From positions 1-64,000 of the forward strand of contig CAWDQN010000006.1 in NCBI GenBank assembly GCA_963804495.1: a stretch of 64,000 nt of DNA. Direction: 5' to 3'. A program made the position numbers and the translations under genes. This DNA comes from Rhodovastum sp963804495. GTDB lineage: Bacteria > Pseudomonadota > Alphaproteobacteria > Acetobacterales > Acetobacteraceae. Positions 45,567-54,943 of the stretch are shown one piece after another. The notes beneath the pieces were generated by a model. It made no database searches. It had not been told where the DNA came from and was given only the letters and a program-made list of their open reading frames with translations. The stretch's first letter is position 1. Each line of letters starts with the position of its first letter.

Positions 45567-46316
45567 ATGTTCCACCAACGCAATGCGTCACCGTCCGGCC
45601 CCATTGTTCGGGGTCGCCGGCCAGCCCTGTTTCTCATGGCATTGCTCGGCCTGGCCGGTATCGGGCTGCGGGTTTCGTCGTCGGCCGCCGAGGATGCGCG
45701 CTTCGTCCCGCCGCCGGTGCTCGATGCGCCGGCCGGACCGGCGACCTCGGCCGTCGCCGTCCTCGCCGGCGGATGCTTCTGGGGCGTGCAGGGCGTATTC
45801 CAGCACGTCGAGGGCGTCACCAGCGCCGTTTCCGGCTATGCCGGCGGCGACGGAGCGACGGCCCAGTACGAAAGGGTTGGCAGCGGCACGACCGGGCACG
45901 CGGAATCGGTGCGGATCACCTTCGATCCCCGCAAACTCAGCTATGGCCGCCTGCTGCAGATCTATTTCTCGGTCGCCCATGACCCAACCGAGCTCAACCG
46001 GCAAGGACCGGATTTCGGCACCCAGTACCGCTCAGCGATCTTCCCGACCGATCCGGAGCAGGCACGTGTGGCGAAAGCCTATATCGCCCAACTCAATCAG
46101 GCGCATGTGTTCGAGGCGGCGATCGTGACCCGCGTCGAGCCCAACCGTGCGTTCTTCCCCGCAGAGGGCTATCACCAGGATTTCCTGACGCAGCATCCGA
46201 CCTACCCCTATATCGTGATCAATGATCTGCCGAAGATCGCCCAGTTGAAGCGGCTTTTCCCGGACTCCTATCGCGCCGAACCGGTGCTTGTGGCCGGTGC
46301 GCGGCCGTCGAATTGA
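45567..46316 (+). CDS. msrA: Peptide-methionine (S)-S-oxide reductase, exported
   Basis: 249 residues from ATG 45567. An N-terminal helix (LFLMALLGLAGIGLRV) after a basic start gives membrane targeting or a signal anchor. The catalytic Cys70 is in GGCFWGVQGVF, followed by VSGYAGGDGATAQYERVGSG, SVRITFDPRKLSYGRLL, SVAHDPTELNRQGPDFGTQY and FFPAEGYHQDFL. It reduces S-methionine sulfoxide. It completes the msrB-dipZ-msrA operon, so both sulfoxide stereoisomers can be repaired outside the cytoplasm. Confidence 0.92.
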   Translation: MFHQRNASPSGPIVRGRRPALFLMALLGLAGIGLRVSSSAAEDARFVPPPVLDAPAGPATSAVAVLAGGCFWGVQGVFQHVEGVTSAVSGYAGGDGATAQYERVGSGTTGHAESVRITFDPRKLSYGRLLQIYFSVAHDPTELNRQGPDFGTQYRSAIFPTDPEQARVAKAYIAQLNQAHVFEAAIVTRVEPNRAFFPAEGYHQDFLTQHPTYPYIVINDLPKIAQLKRLFPDSYRAEPVLVAGARPSN

Positions 46317-46405
46317 CCGTTCTATCAGGCTGCGGAAAGCCCGCTTGTCGGATCGTAATCGACCGGATGCCCGGCGGTCCCGATGGTTGTGAGGGATATC
46401 GACGA

Positions 46406-46612
46406 ATGCGCGGACCGGACAAGCAGACGGCACAGTTGTTCAGGTCGCTGAGCCCGGAGGCGATGGTGCCACGGGACCATCTGCTGCGGGTGATCCGTCC
46501 GCCGGCGAACGCGGCCCTGGATCGGTTGTCGCTGGCCTTCGGAAAGCTGTACTCGGTGGCCGGCGCCCTTCGGTCCCGCAGGAGCAGTCGCTGCGGGTGC
46601 TGGCGGCCGTTC
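46406..46612 (+). pseudogene. IS5-family transposase N-terminal remnant
   Basis: From ATG 46406 the frame codes MRGPDKQTAQLFRSLSPEAM and VPRDHLLRVIRPPANAALDRL, the N-terminus of an IS5-group transposase. It then shifts frame near 46560 to GRRPSVPQEQSLRVLAAVRP and stops having likeness by about 46612. There is no catalytic domain and no inverted repeats are visible. Confidence 0.6.
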
Positions 46613-47206
46613 GTCCAAGTCAGCGCCGCGGGTGACGGGAAGCGTTCGATACGCTGGACGATGCCGTTGGTCATGCTGCCGATATAGTGCAGGTGGCCGG
46701 AGGAAGGCACGACGCGACGAATGAATGGCTCGACGGCACGGAATGCGCCACCGCCGTCGTTCGAGTTCGACATCTGCGGACGCCGCAGCGTGAGCGTCCG
46801 CCGCCACTGCAGGCCGAAGACATCGTCAGTTATGTTTGAAGCCTTTGGTCTGTTGCCATATCAAAGCGCATTGCCGGTGCGTCGGCTGCTCGCTGCATCG
46901 GCGCGACGGTGGCCTTTGACGGATGGATCCGCACCGGCACGTGCTTGCTTCAGCATCGTCTTCGAGCATGGGCGGCTGGGGTATATCCGAGGGCAGTGCC
47001 GGCCGGGGCAGATCACTTGCGCATACAAATAAATTATACGACATAACAATCCTCGTACAGGGGCGGTTGGCGCCTCCGGTGGGAGAGAGAACTGCAGGCG
47101 GGGGTTTGGCAGGTTTTCATCTGCCGAGGTGCGCGTCAGCGAACCAGGGGTGCGGCTCGCGCCCTAACGCGCTATGTCAGGTCCAGCAGGATCACGGAGG
47201 AAGCGC
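46613..47206. other. Intergenic, decayed, no supported gene
   Basis: 594 bases between the transposase scrap and the NnrU gene. Minus-strand frames near 46620-46830 (GGAFRAVEPFIRRVVPSSGH) look protein-like but have no family I recognise, and may be another mobile remnant. The stretch 47020-47045 is AT-rich (ACAAATAAATTATACGACAT) and may contain a promoter. Confidence 0.4.
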
Positions 47207-47782
47207 ATGCCGATTCTCATCGCTGGAATTATCATCTTTCTCGGCGTCCACAGTTTCACGGCGTATCGGAAATCGCGGCTGGCATCGATCGCCTGGTTCG
47301 GAACCTTGGGCTACAAGGGGATCCATTCCCTCGTCTCCCTCATCGGATTTGGCTGCATCGTCTGGGGCTTCTCGCGCTACCGGACGGACGGGCTGGTGCA
47401 AATCTGGGCGCCGCCGGTGTGGGCAGGTCACCTGACGATCGTGTTGATGTGGTTTGCGTTCGTATCGCTGGCTTGCATGAACCCGGCGCCGGGAAGGATC
47501 AGAGGCTGGCTCCGCCACCCGATGCTGGTCGCGGTCAAGATCTGGGCGCTGGCGCATCTGCTTGCCAACGGCGACCTGGGCGGGATGCTGCTGTTCGGCT
47601 CGTTCCTCGCCTGGGCGGTTTTTGACCGCATCGCCGTCAAGCAGCGAGGCGATATAGGCGCGTACCGGATCGACTCGTTCACCCGCGCCGACGCAATCGC
47701 GCTGGGTGTCGGAACCGTGGCCTACGCGGCGATGATACTGCTGCATCCGGTCTTGATTGGTGTACCCGTGATCGGCGGGTGA
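47207..47782 (+). CDS. NnrU-family membrane protein
   Basis: About 191 residues from ATG 47207 with GGAGGAAGCGC upstream. Six hydrophobic helices. The N-terminal MPILIAGIIIFLGVHSFTAY and GTLGYKGIHSLVSLIGFGCI, then MNPAPGRIRGWLRHPMLVAV and LANGDLGGMLLFGSFLAW, are NnrU hallmarks. NnrU was linked to nitric oxide and nitrite metabolism, but no nir or nor genes are nearby, so the physiological role is open. Confidence 0.88.
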   Translation: MPILIAGIIIFLGVHSFTAYRKSRLASIAWFGTLGYKGIHSLVSLIGFGCIVWGFSRYRTDGLVQIWAPPVWAGHLTIVLMWFAFVSLACMNPAPGRIRGWLRHPMLVAVKIWALAHLLANGDLGGMLLFGSFLAWAVFDRIAVKQRGDIGAYRIDSFTRADAIALGVGTVAYAAMILLHPVLIGVPVIGG

Positions 47783-47900
47783 CCGCGTGCTGGACCTGAT
47801 GCGATGATAAGGAACCGCCCGCATTGTCGGGTTGCTGTCGATCCAGATCGCCTGCGCGTGTCCGGATATCGGTGTGGAGTTGTATAGAAAAGCCAGCCAG

Positions 47901-48041
47901 TCAGGTCATCAGGCTGGCGACGAAGACAGCAACCATGACGATCGCGAGCGCAACGGCCAGGAGATGATCCAACGGGGTGGCGGGCCGCGGGGGCTGCATA
48001 TAGGCCCAGCCATCAAGCCAGAAGCGGCGGAATCTGCGCAT
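47901..48041 (-). CDS. Small membrane protein, unknown
   Basis: 46 residues from ATG 48041 with GGAAAGGAAAACACAG upstream, coding RRFRRFWLDGWAYMQPPRPA then a membrane helix. The start at 48107 adds 22 residues without likeness. It is a plausible small membrane peptide but short. Confidence 0.4.
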   Translation of the reverse strand: MRRFRRFWLDGWAYMQPPRPATPLDHLLAVALAIVMVAVFVASLMT

Positions 48042-48617
48042 CTGTGTTTTCCTTTCCGATGGAGGATCGGTTTGGGTGGACCTACGAGCGGCCGGCGCTT
48101 TTGGCATTCAGCGCAAGCTCCTTCTTAATGTAGGTCTGCCGGGCCATATGCCAACGCCTGTCCGCACAGCCAAAGAAAAAAGCCACGAAAGGCGCGGCGC
48201 AACAATAGTGCCGCTCCGATCACCTTGGACGATTGTCGCTCTCCCGGGTTGCATCGTCCGCACTTTCAACTCAAGCCGTCATTGTCTTGGAACAAATTCC
48301 CCAGGGCGCGAGTGGCAGAATCTCGCGCGGCACGACCGCAGGCGCAGGCGGCCGGACTTACCCGCGCCATCCAAGCAAGAGTTCCTGGAGCGAGCCGAGC
48401 CGCGGATGTTCGACCGCGCCGTCCCGTCCTCGCGCAAGCCGCCCCCCAGCGGCAGGCCACTGGTCAGGCACGTCGCAGCGGGCCGCCAGGCGGGATGCCG
48501 TTGAGCCTGCCTCTGCGGCCACCCTGCCATTTCGCCTTGACTGCGGAATGATCCCTGATTAGGCCTGGGATCGCGCCGGGCTGACATCGGCGCCCATGAA
48601 CGGGGGTCGGCGGGGAC
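48042..48617. other. Intergenic, no supported gene
   Basis: 576 bases. A 780-base minus-strand frame overlaps here but it reads antisense to the exported protein gene and lacks a signal or family. Short poly-A stretches near 48170-48185 (AAAGAAAAAAG) are the only AT-rich part. Confidence 0.4.
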
Positions 48618-49130
48618 ATGCGCATCATAGTGACGACCAGGGCGATTGGAGTGGCGGCCATCCTTGGCGCAGCGCCGGCGGCGGCACAGGCCGATGATTG
48701 CGCAACAATCATGTCCGCCATGTTCGCCGCGGCGAAGGTCGCCTACGCGAGTTCCATTACGACGACCATCCCGGGTCAGCCGGCCAAGCAAAGCACCGTC
48801 GTTGTCACCGGGGGGACGATGTACGTCCAGGTCAATGGCGCCTGGCATAGCATGCCGTATTCCGCGCAGGAAATCATCGACCGTGCCACCGAGAAGGCGA
48901 AGACATCGAAACAGATCTGCCAGAAGGTCGGCGCCGAGGATCTCAATGGCGAGGCGGCCACGATTTACTCCCATCATGTCGAGAACAACCGGACGGTCGC
49001 CGACGGCCGCGTCTGGATTTCGGACGCCAGCGGCCTGCCGCTCAAAATCGATGAGCATTTCGATGGCGGCATGGCGTTCGTGCAGACCACCCGGTACGAC
49101 AACATCCAGCCGCCGGCGGGCGCCAAATAG
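48618..49130 (+). CDS. Small exported protein, unknown
   Basis: 170 residues from ATG 48618. MRIIVTTRAIGVAAILGAAP ending near AAAQADDC is a Sec signal peptide with cleavage after AQA. The mature part, AKQSTVVVTGGTMYVQVNGA, AEDLNGEAATIYSHHVENNR and VWISDASGLPLKIDEHFDGG, is a beta-rich periplasmic domain of the kind found in small outer-membrane or periplasmic proteins (LolA-like carriers look similar). No firm family. Convergent with the dppF-like gene. Confidence 0.7.
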   Translation: MRIIVTTRAIGVAAILGAAPAAAQADDCATIMSAMFAAAKVAYASSITTTIPGQPAKQSTVVVTGGTMYVQVNGAWHSMPYSAQEIIDRATEKAKTSKQICQKVGAEDLNGEAATIYSHHVENNRTVADGRVWISDASGLPLKIDEHFDGGMAFVQTTRYDNIQPPAGAK

Positions 49131-49247
49131 GCGGCGCGGTCACACTGGCCGCACGTCCGAGTACAGTCCGCTGGGTCGCCGGCACAGCCTCCCGCTCGGC
49201 GTCCTTGAATGCCCCTGCGGTGGCCGTGTCGCCTCTGGCGGGCCCTA

Positions 49248-50210
49248 TCAGTGCGGGTGGTGACAGGCCCAGCCATGCCCCGCGGCATCGGTCCAGCCGG
49301 GATAGGCGGCGCGGCAGATGTCGCTCGTGCGCGGACATCGCGGATGAAAATGACACCCGGGCGGCGGCGCGGCCGCTGAGGGAATCTCGCCCACCACGCG
49401 CGGCAGCACGCCGCGACTGGCAGGGTCGGGCACCGGCGCCGCATCGCGCAGCATGCGCGTGTAAGGATGGCGGGGCGCGGCAAACAGCTGCGTGGCCGGC
49501 CCCTGCTCGACGATGCGGCCGAGATACATCACCGCCACGCGCGCGCAGAACCAGCGGATCACACCCAGATCGTGGCTGACCAACAGGAAGGCCAGGTTGC
49601 GGCGGGTCTGCAATTGCTTGAGCAGCAGCAGCACCTGTGCCTGCACTGACACGTCGAGCGCCGAGACCGGCTCATCCGCGACGATCAGGTCGGGGCGGAG
49701 CGCCAGCGCCCGCGCAATACCAATGCGCTGACGCTGGCCGCCGGAGAATTCGTGCGGAAAGCGCGCCAGTGCCGCGGTTGGCAGCCCCACCTCGTCCAGC
49801 AGTGCCGCGGCCGCCTCCCGCGCCGCCGCGCCGCGCGCCATGCCGTGCACGATCAGCGGCTCGGCCAGCGTGCGGCCGATCGTGCGACGCGGGTTGAGCG
49901 AGGAATACGGATCCTGGAACACGATCTGCATGCGCCGACGCAACGCCCGCAGGTGATTGCCGGAGGCCGCGCGCACATCGGTGCCATCGAAGCGGATACT
50001 GCCGGCGTCGGGCTCGATCAGCCGCAGCAGGGCGCGCGCGGCGGTGGACTTGCCGCAGCCGGATTCGCCGACCAGCCCGAATGCCTCGCCGGGCTGGACC
50101 AGAAAATCGACCCCGTCCACCGCGCGCACCACCGTCTTCACCAGCCTGGGAAAGCCCTTGGCGACGGAAAAATGCTTCTTCAGTCCCGTCACTTCGAGAA
50201 TCGGGGTCAC
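49248..50210 (-). CDS. Peptide ABC transporter ATP-binding protein (DppF/OppF type)
   Basis: 320 residues from GTG 50210. Walker A is GESGCGKST, signature FSGGQRQRIGIARAL, Walker B PDLIVADEPVSALD, with H-loop VSHDLGV. The C-terminal oligopeptide-transporter extension GCHFHPRCPRTSDIC, with its Cys pattern, is present. It hydrolyses ATP for the importer encoded upstream. The last gene of the minus-strand cluster, 13 bases after the dppC-like gene. Confidence 0.93.
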   Translation of the reverse strand: MTPILEVTGLKKHFSVAKGFPRLVKTVVRAVDGVDFLVQPGEAFGLVGESGCGKSTAARALLRLIEPDAGSIRFDGTDVRAASGNHLRALRRRMQIVFQDPYSSLNPRRTIGRTLAEPLIVHGMARGAAAREAAAALLDEVGLPTAALARFPHEFSGGQRQRIGIARALALRPDLIVADEPVSALDVSVQAQVLLLLKQLQTRRNLAFLLVSHDLGVIRWFCARVAVMYLGRIVEQGPATQLFAAPRHPYTRMLRDAAPVPDPASRGVLPRVVGEIPSAAAPPPGCHFHPRCPRTSDICRAAYPGWTDAAGHGWACHHPH

Positions 50211-50223
50211 GTCCCGGCCGCCT

Positions 50224-51093
50224 TCATGTGCCGGACAGCTTGGGGTCGGTGGCGTCGCGCAAGCCGTCGCCCACCATGTTCAGCCCCAGCACAAGCATCA
50301 GAATCGCCAGGCCGGGCCAGATCGACAGCCAGGGCGCATCGAGAATGTTCTCGAACCCATCCCGCATCATGCCGCCCCAGGTCGGCGCCGGTGGCTTTAC
50401 CCCCAGGCCGATGAACGACAGCGATGCCTCTGTGCGCACCGCGGTCGCCATCCACAGGCTGCCCATCACCAGCACCTCGCTGAGGATGTTCGGCAGGATG
50501 TGCACGAACAGCACGCGCGCATGCGAAAATCCGAGCGCCCGTCCGGCCTCGACGAACGCGCGCTGCTTCAGCGACAGCACCGGCGCGCGGGCGATGCGCG
50601 CGAATGGCGCGATGGCAGTGAGCGCGATGGCGATCACCAGGTTGATCAGGCACGGCCCGAGCAGCGCCACCACGATCAGGCCGAGGATCAGGCTGGGGAA
50701 CGACAGCATCACATCCATCACCTGCATGACGAACAGGTCGAAGCGCCCGCCGGCATAGCCGCTGACCATGCCAATGGTACCGCCCACCAGAATGGCGGCG
50801 GAGATCGAGGTCACGGCAATCACCAGCGAGATGCGCGCACCCCACAAAATGCGTGACAGCACGTCGCGCCCGAAGGTGTCGGTGCCGAGCGGGAACTCGC
50901 CGCCCGGCGGCTGCAACCGATCGAGGATGCTCTGGTCCGTCGGGTCGTGCGGCGAGAGCCACGGGGCAAGCACGGCACCGAGCACGACAATGATGCACAA
51001 CAGCGTGCCCGCCGACGTGGTCGGATTCCGCAGCATCGTCCGGAGGAAGCGGCTCACGCCCGGTCGCCTCGCGCCGCGTTTGCGGCGTTGCAT
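50224..51093 (-). CDS. Peptide ABC transporter permease (DppC type)
   Basis: 289 residues from ATG 51093 with GGGAG upstream. An N-terminal OppC-type helix (LLCIIVVLGAVLAPWL) and five more membrane helices follow. The EAA-like loop is EAGRALGFSHARVLFVHILP. The GTDTFGRDVLSRILWGARIS segment is diagnostic for the DppC/OppC family. Forms a heterodimer with the DppB-type permease. Confidence 0.93.
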   Translation of the reverse strand: MQRRKRGARRPGVSRFLRTMLRNPTTSAGTLLCIIVVLGAVLAPWLSPHDPTDQSILDRLQPPGGEFPLGTDTFGRDVLSRILWGARISLVIAVTSISAAILVGGTIGMVSGYAGGRFDLFVMQVMDVMLSFPSLILGLIVVALLGPCLINLVIAIALTAIAPFARIARAPVLSLKQRAFVEAGRALGFSHARVLFVHILPNILSEVLVMGSLWMATAVRTEASLSFIGLGVKPPAPTWGGMMRDGFENILDAPWLSIWPGLAILMLVLGLNMVGDGLRDATDPKLSGT

Positions 51094-51118
51094 GCGACTC
51101 CCGCCACGCTGCCGGCGC

Positions 51119-52060
51119 TCACGCCTGCTTCACCCGCGGGTCGATGACTCCGTAGGCCAGATCGGTCAGCAGGTTCACGACCACGATGAGAAAACAATAG
51201 ATCACCATCAGACCCTGCAACGTCGTGTAGTCGCGCTGGTTCAGCGCGCCGACGATGATCTTACCCAGGCCCGGCCGGTTGAAAACGATTTCGGTCAGCA
51301 CGGAATTGCCGATCAGGATGCCGACATACAGCCCGACCACCGTCACCACCGGCAGGCCCGCATTGCGCAGCCCGTGTCGCCACACCACGCGCCGCCAGGG
51401 CACGCCCTTGGCGCGGGCGGTGCGCATATAGTCCTCCGACAGCACTTGCAGCATGGCGCTGCGGGTCACCCGGGTGATGTAGGCCGCCATCACCAGGCCC
51501 AGCGTTGTTGCCGGCAGCACGAGTTTCGTCAGCCGGTCGACAGGATCGGCAAGGTTGGCATTGCCGATCACGGGAAAGATCCGCCAGTGCAGCGCGAAGG
51601 CCAGCAGCAGGAAAATGCCGGAGACGAACACCGGAAACGACAGGCCGAGCAGCGACAGAAGCCGCGCCGCCACGTCGATGGCGCGGTTGCGGTGCAACGC
51701 CGCCGACACCCCGGCGGGAACGCCGATGAGCGTGCCGATCAGCATCGCCGCGATCGTGAGATCGATGGTGTGCGGCAACACCGCGCCCACATCGGCGAGG
51801 ATCGGCCGGTTGGTCACCATCGAGGCGCCGAAATCGCCGGACAGGGATTGACGGAGGAAGCTCCCGTATTGCTCCCAGATCGGTTTGTCCAGGCCAAGCT
51901 TTTCCCGCAGCGCCGTCACCGCCGCGGGCGTCGCGCGGTCGCCCAGGATCGCAACCGCCGGATCGCCCGGGACGATCCGCACGATCACGAACACCAGGGT
52001 CAGCACCGCCAGCAGCGTCGGAATCGCCGCCAGCAGCCGCCGGAGGATGTAGAGCGTCAC
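51119..52060 (-). CDS. Peptide ABC transporter permease (DppB type)
   Basis: 313 residues from GTG 52060. The start overlaps the stop of the substrate-binding protein (GTGA), so it is translationally coupled. VTLYILRRLLAAIPTLLAVL, VRIVPGDPAVAILG, and the EAA loop MRTARAKGVPWRRVVWRHGL with RPGLGKIIV are family landmarks. Six membrane segments. An upstream open stretch of about 50 codons is antisense shadow or read-through and not used. Confidence 0.93.
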   Translation of the reverse strand: MTLYILRRLLAAIPTLLAVLTLVFVIVRIVPGDPAVAILGDRATPAAVTALREKLGLDKPIWEQYGSFLRQSLSGDFGASMVTNRPILADVGAVLPHTIDLTIAAMLIGTLIGVPAGVSAALHRNRAIDVAARLLSLLGLSFPVFVSGIFLLLAFALHWRIFPVIGNANLADPVDRLTKLVLPATTLGLVMAAYITRVTRSAMLQVLSEDYMRTARAKGVPWRRVVWRHGLRNAGLPVVTVVGLYVGILIGNSVLTEIVFNRPGLGKIIVGALNQRDYTTLQGLMVIYCFLIVVVNLLTDLAYGVIDPRVKQA

Positions 52061-53598
52061 TTGAAATGCGTGGCTTCCGTGATCATCGGCCCGAGTGACA
52101 GCGAGCCCTTCAGCGGAAATCCATAGTCGAGATCGGCGCGTCGCACCCAGGCCTGCAACGTCTCGATCAACGGTACCGCGCACACCTCGGCCACGATCTT
52201 GCGCTGTGCTGCGTGCCACAACGCGATTTGCTTCTGCTCGTCGGGCTCGGTCCGGGCGGCGTCGATCTCGGCGTCGGCGGCCTTGCAGTGGCTGAAATTG
52301 GTCACCGCCGTCGGCGTCTTCACCGTGCTGCGCGAGTGGTAGAACTGGGTCAGGTAGATGTCGGCCACCGGAAAGCGCGCCGCATTGTAGAATACGATGC
52401 TGGAGAGGTCCTGGCGGATCATCTGGTGGTAGGTGGCGTGTTCGACCACCTGCAGGTCGAGGGTGATGCCGACGCGTTTAAGCTCGGCCTGCACCACCTG
52501 CATCTGCGCCAGCATGCTGGCCAACTGGGTGTGGATCACCTTCAGCGTCAGCCCGTTGGCATAGCCGGCCTCGGCCAGCAGCGCCTTGGCCTTTTGCGGG
52601 TTGAACTGCGGCAGTCCGTTGTCGGCCGTGTAGCCGAGGTTGCCGATCGGGATCACGCTGCCCGGCTGTCGCGAGACATCGGCGCCCTGCCAGGCCAGCA
52701 GCTCCGGCCGGTTCACCGCATAGGCGATCGCCTGGCGCACGCGGATGTCGTCGAGCGGTTTCTGCGTCATGTTCAGATGCAGCAGCGCTTCCTCGCCGGG
52801 CTCGAAGACATCCACAATGGCGTTGGGAATCTTGCGGCTGCGGGTGATCCAGGTCTGGTCCTGCATGCCGAAGGCCAGATCAAGCTCGCCGTTCTCGAAC
52901 GCCAGATCGCGCGAGGCGTTGGAGGGCAGGAAGCGGTAGCTGATATGGGTAAGCTTCGGCGTGCCGCGGAAATACGCGGTGTTGGCATCCAGCTCGAGCG
53001 ACTGGTTGGGGATGAGCGAGGCGAAGGCGAACGGACCGGTGCCGATCGGGGCGCGGCTGAACGCATCCCCGAGCTTCTCCACCGCCTTGCGCGAGACGAT
53101 GAAGCCGCCGCCGTAATTGGTCAGGATGCCGAGCAGGCTGGGGACGGTCTGCTTCAGGGTGATGCGCACGGTGTACGGGTCGATCGCCTCGATCGTGTCG
53201 AAAGCGGCGAAGTCGGGCGAGACGGCGGAGCGCGTATGGTCGGCGGATTTTTTCAGGCTGAACACCACGTCGTCGGCGGTCAGTTCGCCGTAGTCGCCAT
53301 GGAACTTCACCCCGTGGCGGAGATAAAAGGTCCAGACCTTCTTGTCGGGTGAGCTCTCCCAGCGTTCCGCCAGATCGGGCTCGATATCAGCGGGCGACAT
53401 GGTGCCGGGCTTGAAGCGCACCAGCGCGTTGAACATCCAGGCCACCACCGCGCGATCCGGGGTGGAGACGGCGAAATGCGGGTCCAGCCGGCCCACGTCC
53501 TGCGCGGCCATGCCGACGGTCAGGGTCGTCTTCGGCGCGGCGAAGGCGTGCAACGGCAGCACAAGCGTGGCAGCCAGCAGGGCGGCACGGAGCATCAT
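52057..53598 (-). CDS. Peptide ABC transporter substrate-binding protein (DppA/OppA family)
   Basis: 513 residues from ATG 53598, with GGAGA six bases upstream. A Sec signal (AALLAATLVLPLHAFAAPK, cleavage about AFA/AP) leads into an SBP_bac_5 domain: DLAERWESSPDKKVWTFYLR, HGVKFHGDYGELTADDVVFS, IGTGPFAFA and DIRVRQAIAYAVNRPELLAW. It captures short peptides or similar ligands in the periplasm. The operon order is binding protein, B, C, F with the D-type ATPase encoded upstream. It is preceded by an inverted-repeat hairpin cluster at 53689-53783. Confidence 0.93.
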   Translation of the reverse strand: MMLRAALLAATLVLPLHAFAAPKTTLTVGMAAQDVGRLDPHFAVSTPDRAVVAWMFNALVRFKPGTMSPADIEPDLAERWESSPDKKVWTFYLRHGVKFHGDYGELTADDVVFSLKKSADHTRSAVSPDFAAFDTIEAIDPYTVRITLKQTVPSLLGILTNYGGGFIVSRKAVEKLGDAFSRAPIGTGPFAFASLIPNQSLELDANTAYFRGTPKLTHISYRFLPSNASRDLAFENGELDLAFGMQDQTWITRSRKIPNAIVDVFEPGEEALLHLNMTQKPLDDIRVRQAIAYAVNRPELLAWQGADVSRQPGSVIPIGNLGYTADNGLPQFNPQKAKALLAEAGYANGLTLKVIHTQLASMLAQMQVVQAELKRVGITLDLQVVEHATYHQMIRQDLSSIVFYNAARFPVADIYLTQFYHSRSTVKTPTAVTNFSHCKAADAEIDAARTEPDEQKQIALWHAAQRKIVAEVCAVPLIETLQAWVRRADLDYGFPLKGSLSLGPMITEATHFK

Positions 53599-53688
53599 GG
53601 CGATCTCCTGTCCAAGGCGTTTGGCGGTTTGTAGCGCGAACGGGGGGCAACGGAACAGGCAGAGGCGCGAGGTGTGAGCAAGTGAAGG

Positions 53689-53783
53689 AAGGCCAGGGCT
53701 CTGCCCTGGACCCGCCAAGGGCCGGGAGGCCCTTGGAACCCATTCCTTAAGTGGCGGGGTCCAGGGCAGAGCCCTGGCCTTGC
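53689..53783. repeat. Inverted REP-like hairpin cluster between the D-type ATPase and binding-protein genes
   Basis: Three perfect palindromes: CCAGGGCTCTGCCCTGG (53693-53709), CCAAGGGCC-GGGA-GGCCCTTGG (53715-53736) and CCAGGGCAGAGCCCTGG (53761-53777). The outer arms of about 28 bases are also inverted copies of each other (AAGGCCAGGGCTCTGCCCTGGACCCGCC). TTTTTT follows on the plus strand (53785-53790). It can terminate or modulate transcription between the two genes. Confidence 0.85.
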
Positions 53784-53787
53784 TTTT

Positions 53788-54771
53788 TTAGCTGCTCGCC
53801 CCCGCAACATGGCAACGCACCTCCTGGTCCAGCCCCGCTGCCGCCAGCTCCTGCGGACGCTCGCAGCCGGCGCGGGCCAGCGTGCAGCGCGGCGCGAACC
53901 GGCAGCCCGCCGGCATGGCGTCGAGCGACGGCACCCGGCCCGGGATCGCGGCCAGGTCCTGCCGGTCGAGGTCCAGGCGCGGAATCGCCGCGAACAGCGC
54001 TTCGGTGTAGGGGTGGCGGGGCCGGGCGAAGATGGCGTGGACCGGCCCCTGTTCGACGATCTGGCCGGCATACATCACCGCGACCCGGTCGGCGATCTGC
54101 GCTACCACACCGAGGTTGTGGGTGATGAACAGCATCGCCATGCCGTGCCGGTCCTTCAGGTCGGCCAGCAGCCCCAGCACCTGCGCCTGGATGGTGACAT
54201 CCAGTGCGGTGGTCGGCTCGTCAGCCAGCAGCACCGCCGGTTCGCAGGCGAGCGCGATGGCGATCATCACCCGCTGGCGCATGCCGCCGGAGAACTGATG
54301 CGGATATTCGCCAAAGCGTTGCGCGGCGGAGGGGATCTTGACCTCCTCCAGGACCGCCAGCGCCTGCCGGTTCGCCGCCGCCCGCGAGAGTCCGCGATGC
54401 AGGCGCAACCCCTCTGCGACCTGCTCGCCGATGGTCATCACCGGGTTCAGGCTGGTCATCGGCTCCTGGAAAATCATGGCCACGCGATCGCCGCGGAGTT
54501 TTTCCATCGCCGGCTCCGGGAGGCCCGCGATGTCCCGCCCCGCCAGCATGATCCGGCCGGCGGCGATGCGCCCGGCGGGCTGGGGCAGCAGCCCCATGAT
54601 GGACAGGGCCGTCACCGACTTGCCGCAGCCCAATTCGCCCACCAGCGCCAGCGTCTCGCCACGGTGCAGGGAAAACGCGATCCCATCGACAGCGGCGCGC
54701 CAGCTGCCGTCGATGCGGAACTCGGTGCGCAGTCCCTCGAGCTGCAGAACCGGGATGTCAGGATGCGGCAT
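53788..54771 (-). CDS. Peptide ABC transporter ATP-binding protein (DppD/OppD type)
   Basis: 327 residues from ATG 54771. An in-frame extension of about 150 codons upstream is antisense to the oxidoreductase gene. Walker A is GELGCGKSV, signature FSGGMRQRVMIAIAL, Walker B PAVLLADEPTTALD, with ITHNLGVVAQIADRVAVMY. The C-terminal CRFAPRCTLARAGC extension is of the OppD/DppD type. It is the first gene of the importer cluster and divergent from the DAO-type oxidoreductase. Confidence 0.93.
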   Translation of the reverse strand: MPHPDIPVLQLEGLRTEFRIDGSWRAAVDGIAFSLHRGETLALVGELGCGKSVTALSIMGLLPQPAGRIAAGRIMLAGRDIAGLPEPAMEKLRGDRVAMIFQEPMTSLNPVMTIGEQVAEGLRLHRGLSRAAANRQALAVLEEVKIPSAAQRFGEYPHQFSGGMRQRVMIAIALACEPAVLLADEPTTALDVTIQAQVLGLLADLKDRHGMAMLFITHNLGVVAQIADRVAVMYAGQIVEQGPVHAIFARPRHPYTEALFAAIPRLDLDRQDLAAIPGRVPSLDAMPAGCRFAPRCTLARAGCERPQELAAAGLDQEVRCHVAGASS

Positions 54772-54943
54772 GTTCTGCCAGCCTGGCCGAGCGGGACCAA
54801 GGGCGCAAGCGCCGGCCTGCACGCGAAACCCATGCCTGCGCCGGTCGATGGCGCGATTGCCAGCCGGTTGCTCCGGGAATATCTCATCGGCCAATCCAGC
54901 GGTCGGACAATTGGGCTGCCGACCGTCCTGCAGGAGATCCCGC

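Noticed and set aside
46619..46830. Minus-strand frame with GGAFRAVEPFIRRVVPSSGH as a gene
   Set aside because: The stretch looks protein-like but has no start signal, no recognised family and lies in decayed mobile-element surroundings.
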